Of a stretch of 64,000 bases of DNA, positions 25,493 to 34,961 are shown in pieces (within the stretch, counting starts at the first letter, position 1; every line of letters starts with the position of its first letter). This DNA is from Thalassotalea_B piscium_A (GTDB lineage: Bacteria > Pseudomonadota > Gammaproteobacteria > Enterobacterales > Alteromonadaceae). The position numbers were made by a program, and so were the translations under genes. The notes beneath the pieces were generated by a model. That model was not told the origin of the DNA. It was given only the letters and a program-made list of their open reading frames with translations, and searched no databases. The stretch is from NCBI GenBank assembly GCA_049347715.1, contig CP186339.1:1488001-1552000 (forward strand), written 5' to 3'.

Positions 25493-27000
25493 GGTGTTAA
25501 CTCCACTATTAAAGTAGTGTGCCAATGCTGATTTTTTTGGTTTTGTACAAATGTATGTTTACCTGAATATAGCAATGCTAAGCGTCTTTTTAAGTTTACT
25601 AGTCCTAGTCCGCCAGATTCGTTAGATGTTTTATCATGGATAGGATTCACACCAATAACTTGCAATATATTGCCCTTTAAGCTTAATTTAAATTCAACAT
25701 TTACCGAGCCAGACGTTGGCTCAACACCATGTTTTATTATATTTTCAAGTAATACAATTAAAAGCAGTGGCGCCATACTGTAATGTGCCGCCTCGGCAGG
25801 CCATTGAGTGATAAAAGTACATTTATCACCGCTACGTATGCTTTGTAATGAGATGAAGTTTTTTAAATAGTCAATTTCTTTTGCTAAATTTACTTGTTTC
25901 TTTTGTCCTTCATAAACGCTGTAGCGTAATAAATTTGAGAGTTTTATGACTAACTCTGGCGCATCATTGGATTTTTCTAACGTGAGCGCATACAGATTAT
26001 TCAGTGTATTAAAAAGGAAGTGAGGATTAATTTGTTGTTGAAGCAACTTTAATTCGGTTTGCGTTTGTTGTTGGGCTATTTCACTCATTTGAGCGTGTTG
26101 CTGTTGTCGTTCAAAAGCTAGAATAATTGGCGTACTAACGGCTAAAAAAAAGAAAGTAAATTGATAATTATAACGATTGAAAATATTTTGATCACCGCCA
26201 GGTGTTAAGTTGGTTACAGTCGACGGTAAATCATTCAAAGGTAGTTGTAACAATATAAAAACCGACAATGGCGTATAGATAAGTAAGCAGGTTAATGAGG
26301 CCATCAGAAATGCCGGAATGCCTTGCTCTGTTAATATTTGTCTGATTAACACATAACGATTAAATAAATAAAGTGCCAACATCAGCAACGAAAATACGCA
26401 AAACTGCATTAAATAATAGATAAAACTACTAAAGTCAGTAACTATTTTATGAATATCAATGAGTAAATTAAATGGCTGATTTAGCATAGGCTCTAATACT
26501 GTATTGAATACGCCAGCCATAACCATTGCCCAGCCCGTTATTAGCAGAGTGACCATGCCATTTAAAGAAAATAGTGGCTGTAGCCAAGGGAGCACAAAAT
26601 GTTCTTTTTTATTCATGTGTTGGTAAATTAACCAAGTGGCACTTGATACCATACAAAAAATCCAACATTGCACACTTAATAATTGCCACGCCTCATAACT
26701 AGAGGAGACAGTATTGAACAAAAGTAATAAGCATGGGTAGCCAATAAAGCCCATCAACCAAGATAATACCGATTTGATATTGGCCTTTTCGCTGGCAATT
26801 CTGTGAGCAATAAAAAAGGGGATACATTCAAATGCTAGTTGTAAGTTGATTAATAGGTAGTTAGCGCCTGTACCTAGTGTGCCGGAATTTAGTTGTAATG
26901 ACAGAAACCTAATATGAGCTTCAAGCATAATTGCAGCAAATAAAGGTAAATATAAGAAGGCACTTGCCTTAAACCACTTAAAAAAATGTGTGTGCTGCAT
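25486..27000 (-). CDS. LytS-type sensor histidine kinase
   Basis: A 504-residue membrane kinase with about eight N-terminal transmembrane helices (about 15-300), then a His_kinase (HisKA_internal) domain. The phosphoacceptor is H327 in QQINPHFLFNTLNNLYAL, and the ATPase ends with LLIVLLENIIKHG and GLGLVNLKRRLALLYSG, all typical of LytS/YehU-like kinases. The start is ATG at 27000, with GGAG 7 nt upstream. The multi-helix sensor with few loop residues suggests sensing within the membrane, as in peptide-antibiotic or envelope-stress systems. It is co-transcribed with its LytTR partner and divergent from an ABC transporter. Confidence 0.9.
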   Translation of the reverse strand: MQHTHFFKWFKASAFLYLPLFAAIMLEAHIRFLSLQLNSGTLGTGANYLLINLQLAFECIPFFIAHRIASEKANIKSVLSWLMGFIGYPCLLLLFNTVSSSYEAWQLLSVQCWIFCMVSSATWLIYQHMNKKEHFVLPWLQPLFSLNGMVTLLITGWAMVMAGVFNTVLEPMLNQPFNLLIDIHKIVTDFSSFIYYLMQFCVFSLLMLALYLFNRYVLIRQILTEQGIPAFLMASLTCLLIYTPLSVFILLQLPLNDLPSTVTNLTPGGDQNIFNRYNYQFTFFFLAVSTPIILAFERQQQHAQMSEIAQQQTQTELKLLQQQINPHFLFNTLNNLYALTLEKSNDAPELVIKLSNLLRYSVYEGQKKQVNLAKEIDYLKNFISLQSIRSGDKCTFITQWPAEAAHYSMAPLLLIVLLENIIKHGVEPTSGSVNVEFKLSLKGNILQVIGVNPIHDKTSNESGGLGLVNLKRRLALLYSGKHTFVQNQKNQHWHTTLIVELTPC

Positions 27001-27047
27001 AATCAACTCCGATTTTCTTATTGTTATATTACGTTATTTTAGTATCG

Positions 27048-27111
27048 ATGACTTTTTATCTTTGATGAAAGTAGGATTCTTTCTGATGAAACTCACTTAA
27101 TGACTTTTATC
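27048..27111. repeat. Direct repeats in the LytSR/ABC divergent promoter region
   Basis: ATGACTTTTTATC (27048-27060) and ATGACTTTTATC (27100-27111) are separated by 52 bp, close to five helical turns, and a TTTATC...GATAAA dyad follows the second copy. They lie in the 200-bp region between the kinase and the ABC ATPase, where a LytTR regulator would bind. I saw no defined -35/-10 pair. Confidence 0.4.
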
Positions 27112-27199
27112 ATCTTAAAGATAAACTTGGTCATCGACTGATCGTACACATTTTCGTTTTTGTTTAAGCTAAAGATAATTAATTTCAAGGATCAGTATT

Positions 27200-28060
27200 A
27201 TGCTTAAACTCACCCAAATCAATAAAACCTATGCTGATGGCACACGAGCATTACATGACGTGACTTTGACTATTCCAAGTGGAATGGTTGGATTACTAGG
27301 GCCGAATGGTGCAGGTAAGTCTAGTTTGATGCGGACTCTCGCCTGTTTGCAACAACCAGATACGGGCAGTATTGTTTTTGATGGTTTAGATGTCTTAGCA
27401 CAACCACATGCGCTTCGTTTACAGCTAGGCTACTTACCGCAATCTTTTGGTGTGTATCCGAATATGAGCTGTCGCACTTTGTTACAGCATATTGCGGTAT
27501 TGAAAGGTGTAGATAAAAGTGCGAGCCAAACTCAGATCGAACACTTATTAGAGGTAGTAAATTTGAGTTCGGTGGCTCATAAACGTGTAGTGAATTTTTC
27601 GGGTGGTATGCGCCAGCGCTTTGGCATTGCACAAGCACTATTGGGGGATCCTAAGTTAATTATTATGGATGAGCCAACAGCAGGGCTTGACCCAATGGAG
27701 CGTGAAAGTTTAAATCAATTATTAGTGAATATCAGTGACCAGAGGTTAGTGTTATTGTCTACTCATATAGTAGAAGACGTAGAGAACCTTTGCCATCATG
27801 TTGCTATTATCAATAAAGGCGCAGTAATTGAAAGTGGTAATGTTGAGCAGCTATTAGCGTCTTTAGAAAATAAAATTTGGCAAATTAATGCGTTAGCAGA
27901 CTCTTTTCCTACAAAGCAAATATTAAGTAAAAGTTACCGATATGGTAAAAGCTCTTTTCGTGTTTATAGCGAAAAGAAACCCTCAGAAAATGCGACCCAA
28001 GTTAGCACAACACTTCAAGATAAATACTTTTATCAGTTGAATCAGCAAGGAGTTGCTTGA
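27200..28060 (+). CDS. ABC transporter ATP-binding protein
   Basis: A 286-residue ATPase with Walker A GPNGAGKSS (about 34-42), the Q-loop in YLPQSFGV, the ABC signature FSGGMRQR, Walker B LIIMDEPTAGLDP and the switch His in LLSTHIVEDVE. It resembles the ATPases of the CcmA/NatA type that partner membrane proteins of the ABC-2 family. The start is ATG at 27200. It overlaps the permease-peptidase gene by 1 bp at its stop (TGATG), with an AAGGAG site inside its 3' end. The operon is divergent from the LytS/LytR-like system. Confidence 0.93.
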   Translation: MLKLTQINKTYADGTRALHDVTLTIPSGMVGLLGPNGAGKSSLMRTLACLQQPDTGSIVFDGLDVLAQPHALRLQLGYLPQSFGVYPNMSCRTLLQHIAVLKGVDKSASQTQIEHLLEVVNLSSVAHKRVVNFSGGMRQRFGIAQALLGDPKLIIMDEPTAGLDPMERESLNQLLVNISDQRLVLLSTHIVEDVENLCHHVAIINKGAVIESGNVEQLLASLENKIWQINALADSFPTKQILSKSYRYGKSSFRVYSEKKPSENATQVSTTLQDKYFYQLNQQGVA

Positions 28061-31000
28061 TGCTAATTATCAATGAATTTCGATATGCGCTCCGCCAACC
28101 TTTAATTTGGCTTTGCATTGTGTTTTCTATGCTATTTGCTTATGTCTTATCTACTGGTATTACAGTTATTGATGTAAATATAACAAAGCAATTTCAATTA
28201 AAATTAATCACAATACAAATGATGTCTCTACCTCTTGTTATTGGAGTATTATCACCCTTGTTTTTTTTACGAGATCACCATGCCAATATGGATGAACTGA
28301 TCTCTGTGACGCCTGTTAAACCCTTTTACAGAGGTTTGACCCGGGTTGTTGCCACTTTAGTTGCTAGTATAGGCATTGCCGTTGCTTGTATGGTTACAAT
28401 GATGCTTGTTAATATTTTTTTACTTGGTTTACAAGCTAGTTTTTTCATTACTGTATTACTCAATTTCGCCTTCTTGGTGTTACCTAATTTGTTTTTTTTA
28501 ATCGTTATTGGTTATTTAGTTTGTAAAAAATCGGCTAGCTCATTGCTTTGTTATGTCACCTTTGGTGTTATTTGGATTGGTTATATTCTGTTAGCTAGCA
28601 TTACTGGAAACCCTGTTTTGGCAGGAAGCAGTATTGTTAGCCTATCATTTTATAATTTGTTTAAATTGATAGACCCTTTCGGATTTACCGCGTTAATTAG
28701 TCAGTTTTCAACGACAGATTGGTACATTAATTGGTTACTTATAGGTAATCGTTTAGTTGTGATGGTGATAAGTAGCTGGCTTTTGTTTTATGGCCTCACT
28801 TCACAATCAAAAAATGTCTCAAGTAAAACGTCCACTATAGCCACAAATAAACGTGCAAGTATTTTAGCTCGTTGGTTAAAAAAATCGTCAAATGTAAAGA
28901 GATATCAGCAAAAGTTAGCAGATGATATTACCAAGGTTGATTCATCCTTAATCAATTATCAGTCAGTTAGAATCAATAAAAATTCAATAAATGTTTTGTG
29001 TAGCCTTTATAAAACTAGTTTTAAGTTTTTACTGTTTAATCGCGTGACAATTGCCATTCTTTGTTTATGGCCGTTACTTATTTTTAACGAAGTGATGTCT
29101 TCAAGTGGCTATGCTGGCGCATTACTGAGTATGGATTACACCACTTTAGATGTAATTAACCGTTTTGCTTTTAATATGTTACCTGTCATGGGCACTTTTA
29201 TGATGGTGTTATGGAGTTGGCAATTATGTACCTATGATCGCAATCTAAAAATTGCCGAAATGTTAGCAGCGACCCCAATTAAGAACTACCAAATGATTGT
29301 TGCTCAACTGCTGGTTTTAACTAGCATGCTAGTACTGTTTTTACTTTCTACCTTTTTAGGAGCGAGTATTGCCCAATGGCTCAGTCAAAGTGAGTATCAG
29401 GCGTCCACATATTTATTAGCTTTTTTACTGATTGCATTACCTACTATGCTTATCGGTTGGTGCTTTATTGGTATTTTTAACCTCTGTCGATCACCCCTTA
29501 CCGCTGCGATTATTATCTCATTTATTTTACTCGCGAAATTTTCCCCTTTGATGACGGTATTGGGAATAACGCATACCTTTTTTAATATTGCTTGGGCTCC
29601 AATTCAAGAACCCGAACTATTTTGGGGATATCGTTCGAGTATGACTACTTACTGGCCTTATATGCAGGTTTGGCTAGTAGCAATGCTTACTTTTGTCGTT
29701 ATAGCGATTATATGGAGCTATCGTGGTGTTGGCTTGAGTCGTTCGGGTGTAAAACGTCATCATAGTTGGTTGTTATTACCTGTAGGGGTATCAGCGGCAC
29801 TGTTTATTCAATTACACTTACAACTTGTTGATGAAAAACCATTAACAAATTCTGATAAGCGTGAAGCATTTAAAGCTGAATACGAACATAACTATAGACA
29901 GTGGCAAAATATAATACAGCCTTCAGTTAAGCATATTGAGGCACACGTCGATTTTTATCCAAAGGCACAAAAAGCTAACTTTTCTTTAACTTACACTTTA
30001 AGTAATCATCATCACTCTGAAATCAAAAAAGTATTAATAGGTCGCGCTGGTTTTTATCACTGGACAGAGGTTAGCCTTGAAGGGGCAAATAGAGTGCAAT
30101 TCGATCAAGCACTCAATCAAGCTGTGTTTGAATTTGAGCATGCAATGCAACCAGGAGAAGAGCGCACTTTATCGACTGAATTTACCTTTCAGCAGCCTGT
30201 GCTCTGGCCTGCAGGAGGTCATCAGTTCGTCACACCTGAGCTAAGCTATTTACGCGGTGTTCCTTTATTACCCACTATTGGTTATCAAGAAAGCTATGAA
30301 TTACGTGATCGACAATTGCGCGCTGATTATCATTTAACGGTTAAAAAGGAGGAGCTGCCAACAAAGGTGTTTGCTTATGAGCAGACACGGCAAGGACGGT
30401 ACGACTGGCTAACTGTTTCGAGTACGGTAACAACAGCAAAAGGTTATCAGGTGCTTAGCCAAGGAGAGTTAACGTCAAAAACAATAGCAAATGGCCGCAG
30501 TGTGTTTAAATTTAATAGCCAAAGTCCGTTTAGGGCAATACCAACGTGGTTAACTATGCCGTTTGAAGCTATTTCGATGCAACAAGGCCCGGTAAAGTTG
30601 CAAGTATTTACGCCTAACAAGGGAGACGCGGCTGAACTGAATTTAAAAGCTATGGCTGATACCCTCGAGTGGTTTGCTACTAATATCCGTCCTTATCGTG
30701 CTAAGCAGCTGAGCCTAGTTAATGTGCCGTGGATAGGTGCGACTGGTTATGCTTTGCCGCAAATTATGTTGATTCATAATAACGTTGGTTTTCGTGCATA
30801 CCCTAGTAAAAACGCTGGTTTTGATCAGCGTTATCGACGTGCGGTTCATGAAACTGCACATCAATGGTTTGGTCATGATATTGGTAATGGGGTAAATAAT
30901 GATCACGCTTTTTTAATTGAGTCGATGGCAAAATATATTGAACTGGTTTTATTGGAACAACATTATGGGAAAGATGCTGCAGATGCGTTAATTGCTTATG

Positions 31001-31323
31001 AGCAAATGCGGTATCAACAAAGTACCTTGACTGAAATTGGTAAAAGCGTTGCTTTAATTGATGCGACTCAAAGTTATGATCAATATTCACGTGCAACCTT
31101 AGTGTTTGCCAAATTACGCGAAACGGTAGGCGACAAAATTATTATTAGTGCATTGAAAGCATTATGGCAAACGCATGGCTATCCTAATTCGCCCGCAAAT
31201 TCGATGGATTTTGTTAGGAGTCTTAAACAGGCGGTTATTACTAATGAAGGTTATAGCAAAAACAATCCGACAATAACCTTAATTGATGAGTTGTTTTTAA
31301 AGCCAGAAACACATGTTTTATAA
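28060..31323 (+). CDS. ABC-2-type permease fused to an M1-family aminopeptidase domain
   Basis: A 1087-residue fusion. The N-terminal part (about 1-570) has two sets of transmembrane helices (about 15-255 and 325-570) typical of ABC-2 permeases. From about 590 the protein becomes a soluble domain of the peptidase M1 type, with the zinc motif HETAH (930-934; Glu931 catalytic) and the third ligand Glu954 nineteen residues on (LIESM). Canonical M1 enzymes have 18 residues there, but ABC/M1 fusions commonly have 19. Orientation should place the peptidase on the outer side of the inner membrane, though this is not certain. The start is ATG at 28060, 7 nt after AAGGAG. Roles in peptide export or processing are possible; none is established. 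Confidence 0.88.
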   Translation: MLIINEFRYALRQPLIWLCIVFSMLFAYVLSTGITVIDVNITKQFQLKLITIQMMSLPLVIGVLSPLFFLRDHHANMDELISVTPVKPFYRGLTRVVATLVASIGIAVACMVTMMLVNIFLLGLQASFFITVLLNFAFLVLPNLFFLIVIGYLVCKKSASSLLCYVTFGVIWIGYILLASITGNPVLAGSSIVSLSFYNLFKLIDPFGFTALISQFSTTDWYINWLLIGNRLVVMVISSWLLFYGLTSQSKNVSSKTSTIATNKRASILARWLKKSSNVKRYQQKLADDITKVDSSLINYQSVRINKNSINVLCSLYKTSFKFLLFNRVTIAILCLWPLLIFNEVMSSSGYAGALLSMDYTTLDVINRFAFNMLPVMGTFMMVLWSWQLCTYDRNLKIAEMLAATPIKNYQMIVAQLLVLTSMLVLFLLSTFLGASIAQWLSQSEYQASTYLLAFLLIALPTMLIGWCFIGIFNLCRSPLTAAIIISFILLAKFSPLMTVLGITHTFFNIAWAPIQEPELFWGYRSSMTTYWPYMQVWLVAMLTFVVIAIIWSYRGVGLSRSGVKRHHSWLLLPVGVSAALFIQLHLQLVDEKPLTNSDKREAFKAEYEHNYRQWQNIIQPSVKHIEAHVDFYPKAQKANFSLTYTLSNHHHSEIKKVLIGRAGFYHWTEVSLEGANRVQFDQALNQAVFEFEHAMQPGEERTLSTEFTFQQPVLWPAGGHQFVTPELSYLRGVPLLPTIGYQESYELRDRQLRADYHLTVKKEELPTKVFAYEQTRQGRYDWLTVSSTVTTAKGYQVLSQGELTSKTIANGRSVFKFNSQSPFRAIPTWLTMPFEAISMQQGPVKLQVFTPNKGDAAELNLKAMADTLEWFATNIRPYRAKQLSLVNVPWIGATGYALPQIMLIHNNVGFRAYPSKNAGFDQRYRRAVHETAHQWFGHDIGNGVNNDHAFLIESMAKYIELVLLEQHYGKDAADALIAYEQMRYQQSTLTEIGKSVALIDATQSYDQYSRATLVFAKLRETVGDKIIISALKALWQTHGYPNSPANSMDFVRSLKQAVITNEGYSKNNPTITLIDELFLKPETHVL

Positions 31324-31390
31324 TTTGGAAATCACCAGCAACTTTAAAATAATTTTCAATACTGCATCATAACTTGGAAAAACTTGTTGA

Positions 31391-31519
31391 AAAAGAGTAA
31401 GGCTATGCGATGAAGGTATAGAACAACCTGGTTATTATTATCCTCATGAAAAGTTATATCGAATGATTTATATGGAAGACTTGTTTGCTAACCTTCTTGA
31501 AATATATAACTATAGTTAG
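31391..31519 (+). pseudogene. Possible 3' remnant of an unidentified gene
   Basis: An open frame of 42 codons between stops, ending in IYMEDLFANLLEIYNYS. It has an acidic/aromatic composition like real protein, but only an internal ATG and no ribosome site. I cannot name the parent family. It could be a chance frame. Confidence 0.2.
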
Positions 31520-31592
31520 GCATTAACTTATGCAACTGGCGCTTATTGATTTAAGTGGTTAGTTAATTTTTAGGTAAAACACATAAAAGAAC

Positions 31593-31624
31593 GCCTGAAC
31601 TTATCAAATAGTTCAGGCATTTTA
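31593..31624. terminator. Terminator for ahpF (possibly bidirectional)
   Basis: GCCTGAACT (31593-31601) pairs with AGTTCAGGC (31610-31618), loop 8 nt. A-rich upstream sequence on the plus strand gives a T-run on the minus strand, directly after the ahpF stop. Confidence 0.8.
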
Positions 31625-31641
31625 CTTGTAGAGATAGCTTA

Positions 31642-33207
31642 TTAACTTTCTCTGATAATGTAATCAAACGCTGATAATGATGCTTTGGCACCTTCACCCA
31701 TAGCAATGATGATTTGTTTATAAGGAACCGTTGTTACATCACCGGCAGCAAATATTCCAGGGGTTGTTGTTTGGCATTTCTCGTCAATAATTACTTCACC
31801 ATGTTGGGTTAATTCAACAACATCTTTGACGAAACCACTATTGGGCAATAAACCAATCTGTACAAAAATACCTGAGAGTTCCTGCTGCTTAATATCGCCA
31901 GTTAATCGGTCTTCGTAAGCAAGAGCTACAACTTTACCATTTTCTGCAATAACCTCTTTAGTGGCTGCATTTTTGATTATGGTAATTTTCTCATGTGCTT
32001 GCGCTTTTTCGACTAACACTTGATCTGCTTTTAGTTCAGGTAAAAATTCAAATACGGTTACGTGGTTAACCATGCCGGCTAAATCAAGGGCGGCTTCAAT
32101 ACCTGAGTTACCCCCGCCAACAACGGCTACGTCTTTTCCTTTGAAAAAAGGGCCATCGCAATGAGGACAATAAGCGACACCTGCGCCAACATTTTCTTTC
32201 TCACCTGGTACGCCAAGCTCACGCCATTTTGCGCCTGTGGCTAAAATAATCGTTTTCGTTTCAATTATTTCGCCGCTTGAAAGGTGTAATTTATGTGGTA
32301 ATTCGCTGCTGGGATCACCTTTCTCAATGAGATCAACACGTAAAAATTCTTTTAGGGTTACTTCATAGTCATTTAAATGCGCTTGCATGTTACCGGTTAA
32401 CTCAGATCCTGTGGTTTTTGGTACTGAAATTAAATTTTCGATACCAACAGTATCTTTTACTTGGCCACCAATACGATCTGCAATCATAGTGACATTTAAC
32501 CCTTTGCGTGCAGAATAAATTGCCGCTGCAATACCCGCAGGTCCGCCACCAATGACAGTAACATCTTGTAAAGGTAATTTTTCAATATCGTTACCACTAA
32601 CAATGTCAGGGTAGTGTTGTATGAGCTTATCAACGAGCTGAGCGGTATCAATTTTACCGTTAGCAAACAATTCGCCATTTAGATAAACACTGGGTACACC
32701 TTGAATGTTACGTTCACTCACAAGATCTTGAAATAATCCACCATCAATCATTTCGCTACTAATGTTTGGATTTAATAGGGCAAATTGATTTAGCGACTGC
32801 ACTACGTCAGGACAGTTATGACAACTTAATGAAATAAACACTTCAAAATGTAAAGGTGCAGTAATTTTTTTGACCATGTTAGCCAAAGTTTTATCTAGTT
32901 TTAATTCAGTACCTGAAGAATGCAATATCGCTAAAATTAATGAATTAAATTCATGTCCACTAGGTATTCCTGAAAAATGGATGCCGTTGTTCTTTCCTGC
33001 TACTTCTAAATAAAAAGTAATCGGACTACGTAAATTATCATCACGCTCAATGAGACTTAAATTGTCTGATACTGAGCATAACTCTGTTAAAAATTGGATT
33101 AACTCTTGACGTTTTTCGTGCTCACCAGTTTGTAGAACTAGTGCCACCTTGTTAGTCATATTTTGAGTATATGTTTTTAATGCGTTTAAAATATCGTTGC
33201 TTAACAT
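31642..33207 (-). CDS. ahpF: Alkyl hydroperoxide reductase subunit F
   Basis: A 521-residue flavoprotein disulphide reductase that reduces AhpC with NAD(P)H. The N-terminal double-thioredoxin-like domain has the redox pair SCHNCPD. An FAD domain (GGGPAGIAAAIYSARKGL), the active-site CPHCD in YCPHCDGPFFKGK, the NADH-binding VVGGGNSGIEAALDLAG, and the C-terminal GIFAAGDVT complete it. The size matches E. coli AhpF (521). The start is ATG at 33207, about 90 bp after ahpC, with which it is co-oriented. The pair is divergent from oxyR. Confidence 0.96.
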   Translation of the reverse strand: MLSNDILNALKTYTQNMTNKVALVLQTGEHEKRQELIQFLTELCSVSDNLSLIERDDNLRSPITFYLEVAGKNNGIHFSGIPSGHEFNSLILAILHSSGTELKLDKTLANMVKKITAPLHFEVFISLSCHNCPDVVQSLNQFALLNPNISSEMIDGGLFQDLVSERNIQGVPSVYLNGELFANGKIDTAQLVDKLIQHYPDIVSGNDIEKLPLQDVTVIGGGPAGIAAAIYSARKGLNVTMIADRIGGQVKDTVGIENLISVPKTTGSELTGNMQAHLNDYEVTLKEFLRVDLIEKGDPSSELPHKLHLSSGEIIETKTIILATGAKWRELGVPGEKENVGAGVAYCPHCDGPFFKGKDVAVVGGGNSGIEAALDLAGMVNHVTVFEFLPELKADQVLVEKAQAHEKITIIKNAATKEVIAENGKVVALAYEDRLTGDIKQQELSGIFVQIGLLPNSGFVKDVVELTQHGEVIIDEKCQTTTPGIFAAGDVTTVPYKQIIIAMGEGAKASLSAFDYIIRES

Positions 33208-33297
33208 AGTATTACCTTATTACTGCAATCTGGTAAAAAAGGCGAGAAAAGGTCATCCTAGTCCTCGCCAATAAAGGGAGATTTTTAAGGGGGTTGC

Positions 33298-33861
33298 TTA
33301 GATTTTTCCAACTAAGTCTAAGCTTGGAGTTAGTGTGGCTTCACCTTGTTCCCAAGCTGCTGGACATACTTCACCGTCATTTTCACGAACATATTGTGCC
33401 GCTTTAACGTTACGAACCATGTCTTTTGCACTTCGACCAATACCACCTGCATGGATGTGAGCTACTTGGATAACACCATCCGGGTCTGCTAAAAATGTAC
33501 CACGGTGCGCCATATGATCTTCTTCAATCATTACATCAAATCCGCGTGTAATATGTCCTGTTTGGTCACCAAGCATTGGAAATTTAATTTTACCAATGGC
33601 TGCTGACGAGTCATGCCATGCTTTGTGAGAAAAGTGAGTGTCAGTTGATACAGCGTACACTTCAACACCTAATTTTTGTAATTCGTCATATTGATTGGCC
33701 ATATCTTCTAATTCAGTTGGACAAACAAAAGTGAAGTCAGCAGGGTAGAATAAAAAGATTGACCATTTACCTTTAACACTGTCAGAAGTCACTTCTACAA
33801 ATTCGCCGTTATGGAATGCTTGAGCTTTAAATTCTGGGATTAATTTGCCTATTTGAGCCAT
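33298..33861 (-). CDS. ahpC: Alkyl hydroperoxide reductase subunit C (2-Cys peroxiredoxin)
   Basis: A 187-residue typical 2-Cys peroxiredoxin (E. coli AhpC 187), the peroxide-reducing partner of AhpF. The peroxidatic Cys is in FTFVCPTELEDM, and the resolving Cys is in EVCPAAWEQG near the C-terminus. GIGRSAKDMVRNVKAAQYV is also typical. The start is ATG at 33861, with GAGGAA upstream. It shares a divergent 190-bp region with oxyR, the usual activator of ahpCF, so peroxide-inducible control is expected. I could not find a full OxyR consensus in that region. Confidence 0.97.
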   Translation of the reverse strand: MAQIGKLIPEFKAQAFHNGEFVEVTSDSVKGKWSIFLFYPADFTFVCPTELEDMANQYDELQKLGVEVYAVSTDTHFSHKAWHDSSAAIGKIKFPMLGDQTGHITRGFDVMIEEDHMAHRGTFLADPDGVIQVAHIHAGGIGRSAKDMVRNVKAAQYVRENDGEVCPAAWEQGEATLTPSLDLVGKI

Positions 33862-34049
33862 GTGTATTTCCTCTTTTTTTAAATGTAAAACATAAAATGT
33901 TTGGGTTATAAAAGCGTGTTTGCTTTCGATGGATGTATAGTAGATTGAACTCGTTGATAGGTAAATTTGATTAAATTGATTTTAATGTTCTGTAAAATTG
34001 AATTATAATAATTGGGTTATTTGACGTTTTTACTCTGAGTATCCTATTT

Positions 34050-34961
34050 ATGATTTCATTAAAACAATTGCACTATGCACTAGCGATTGAAAAAACATTA
34101 CATTTTAAGAAAGCAGCAGAAGCTTGTAATGTTTCGCAATCAGCCTTAAGTACCGCTATTCACGAGCTAGAAAAGCAGCTTGGGGTAACAATCTTTGAGC
34201 GTAACAATAAGCAAGTATTAGTTACCAATAAAGGACAACTCATTTTAAGTAAAGCTAAACGAATTAAATTAGAGTTAGATGAATTGATGCAGTTAGCTAA
34301 ATCTAATATGCAACCGTTTTCAAGTGCTATGACGATTGGTGTTATTCCAACCATAGGGCCTTACTTATTACCTAAAGTATTACCAGAATTACGTAAACAA
34401 TACCCTGAATTCAAATTGAAAATTATTGAAGAACAGTCGCACGTATTAGTTGATATGGTTAGAAATGGTGATATAGACGCAGCAATACTGGCATTACCTT
34501 TTCCGATTGAAGGCTTGATGAGTTTTGAGTTTTGGCAAGAAGACTTTTATTGGGTTAGTCATAAAGATGAATGCCCAAGTCAAATGCAAGAAATTACAAC
34601 AGAACAATTGAAAACCGAGAAGCTAATGTTGTTAAAAGAAGGTCATTGTTTAAAAGATCATGCTTTAGCTGCTTGTAGTTTAGAAAATAACAAACAAGAG
34701 TCTGATTTTGACTCAGCAAGTTTACACACCTTAATACAAATGGTTGCAGGTAAATTAGGTACTACATTGGTACCGCAAATGGCGTTAGATCAGCTGATCT
34801 TTAACGAGTCTGAATTACGAGCGATTCATTTGAATGAGCCTGGACCACACCGTAAAATATCATTAATCATACGGCCAAACTATGTACGTACTGATGAAAT
34901 TACTATCTTAAAAACTATTTTCAATCAAGAGTTATCAAAAAAATGTAGGGTAAGCGATTAA
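34050..34961 (+). CDS. oxyR: OxyR hydrogen-peroxide-sensing LysR regulator
   Basis: A 303-residue LysR protein. N-terminal winged helix-turn-helix (LHFKKAAEACNVSQSALSTAIHELEKQLG), then an effector domain with the peroxide-reactive Cys at about 200 in EGHCLKDHA and its disulphide partner at about 209 in AACSLE, nine residues apart as in E. coli (C199/C208). This identifies OxyR rather than a generic LysR protein. The start is ATG at 34050. The divergent ahpCF operon is the probable target. Confidence 0.94.
   Translation: MISLKQLHYALAIEKTLHFKKAAEACNVSQSALSTAIHELEKQLGVTIFERNNKQVLVTNKGQLILSKAKRIKLELDELMQLAKSNMQPFSSAMTIGVIPTIGPYLLPKVLPELRKQYPEFKLKIIEEQSHVLVDMVRNGDIDAAILALPFPIEGLMSFEFWQEDFYWVSHKDECPSQMQEITTEQLKTEKLMLLKEGHCLKDHALAACSLENNKQESDFDSASLHTLIQMVAGKLGTTLVPQMALDQLIFNESELRAIHLNEPGPHRKISLIIRPNYVRTDEITILKTIFNQELSKKCRVSD

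Larger units (their letters stand above)
31324..31641. other. Intergenic region with a short coding-like remnant
   Basis: This 318-bp gap lies between convergent genes. On the plus strand, 31391-31519 is an open frame with coding-like composition (DEGIEQPGYYYPHEKLYR...), but it has no upstream start codon, so it may be a decayed 3' gene fragment. The rest holds a terminator at 31593-31624. Confidence 0.4.

Noticed and set aside
33862..34049. OxyR binding site in the ahpC/oxyR intergenic region
   Set aside because: Two ATAG elements are present at 33937 and 33957, but their 20-bp spacing does not fit the ATAG/CTAT pattern with 11- or 22-bp steps.
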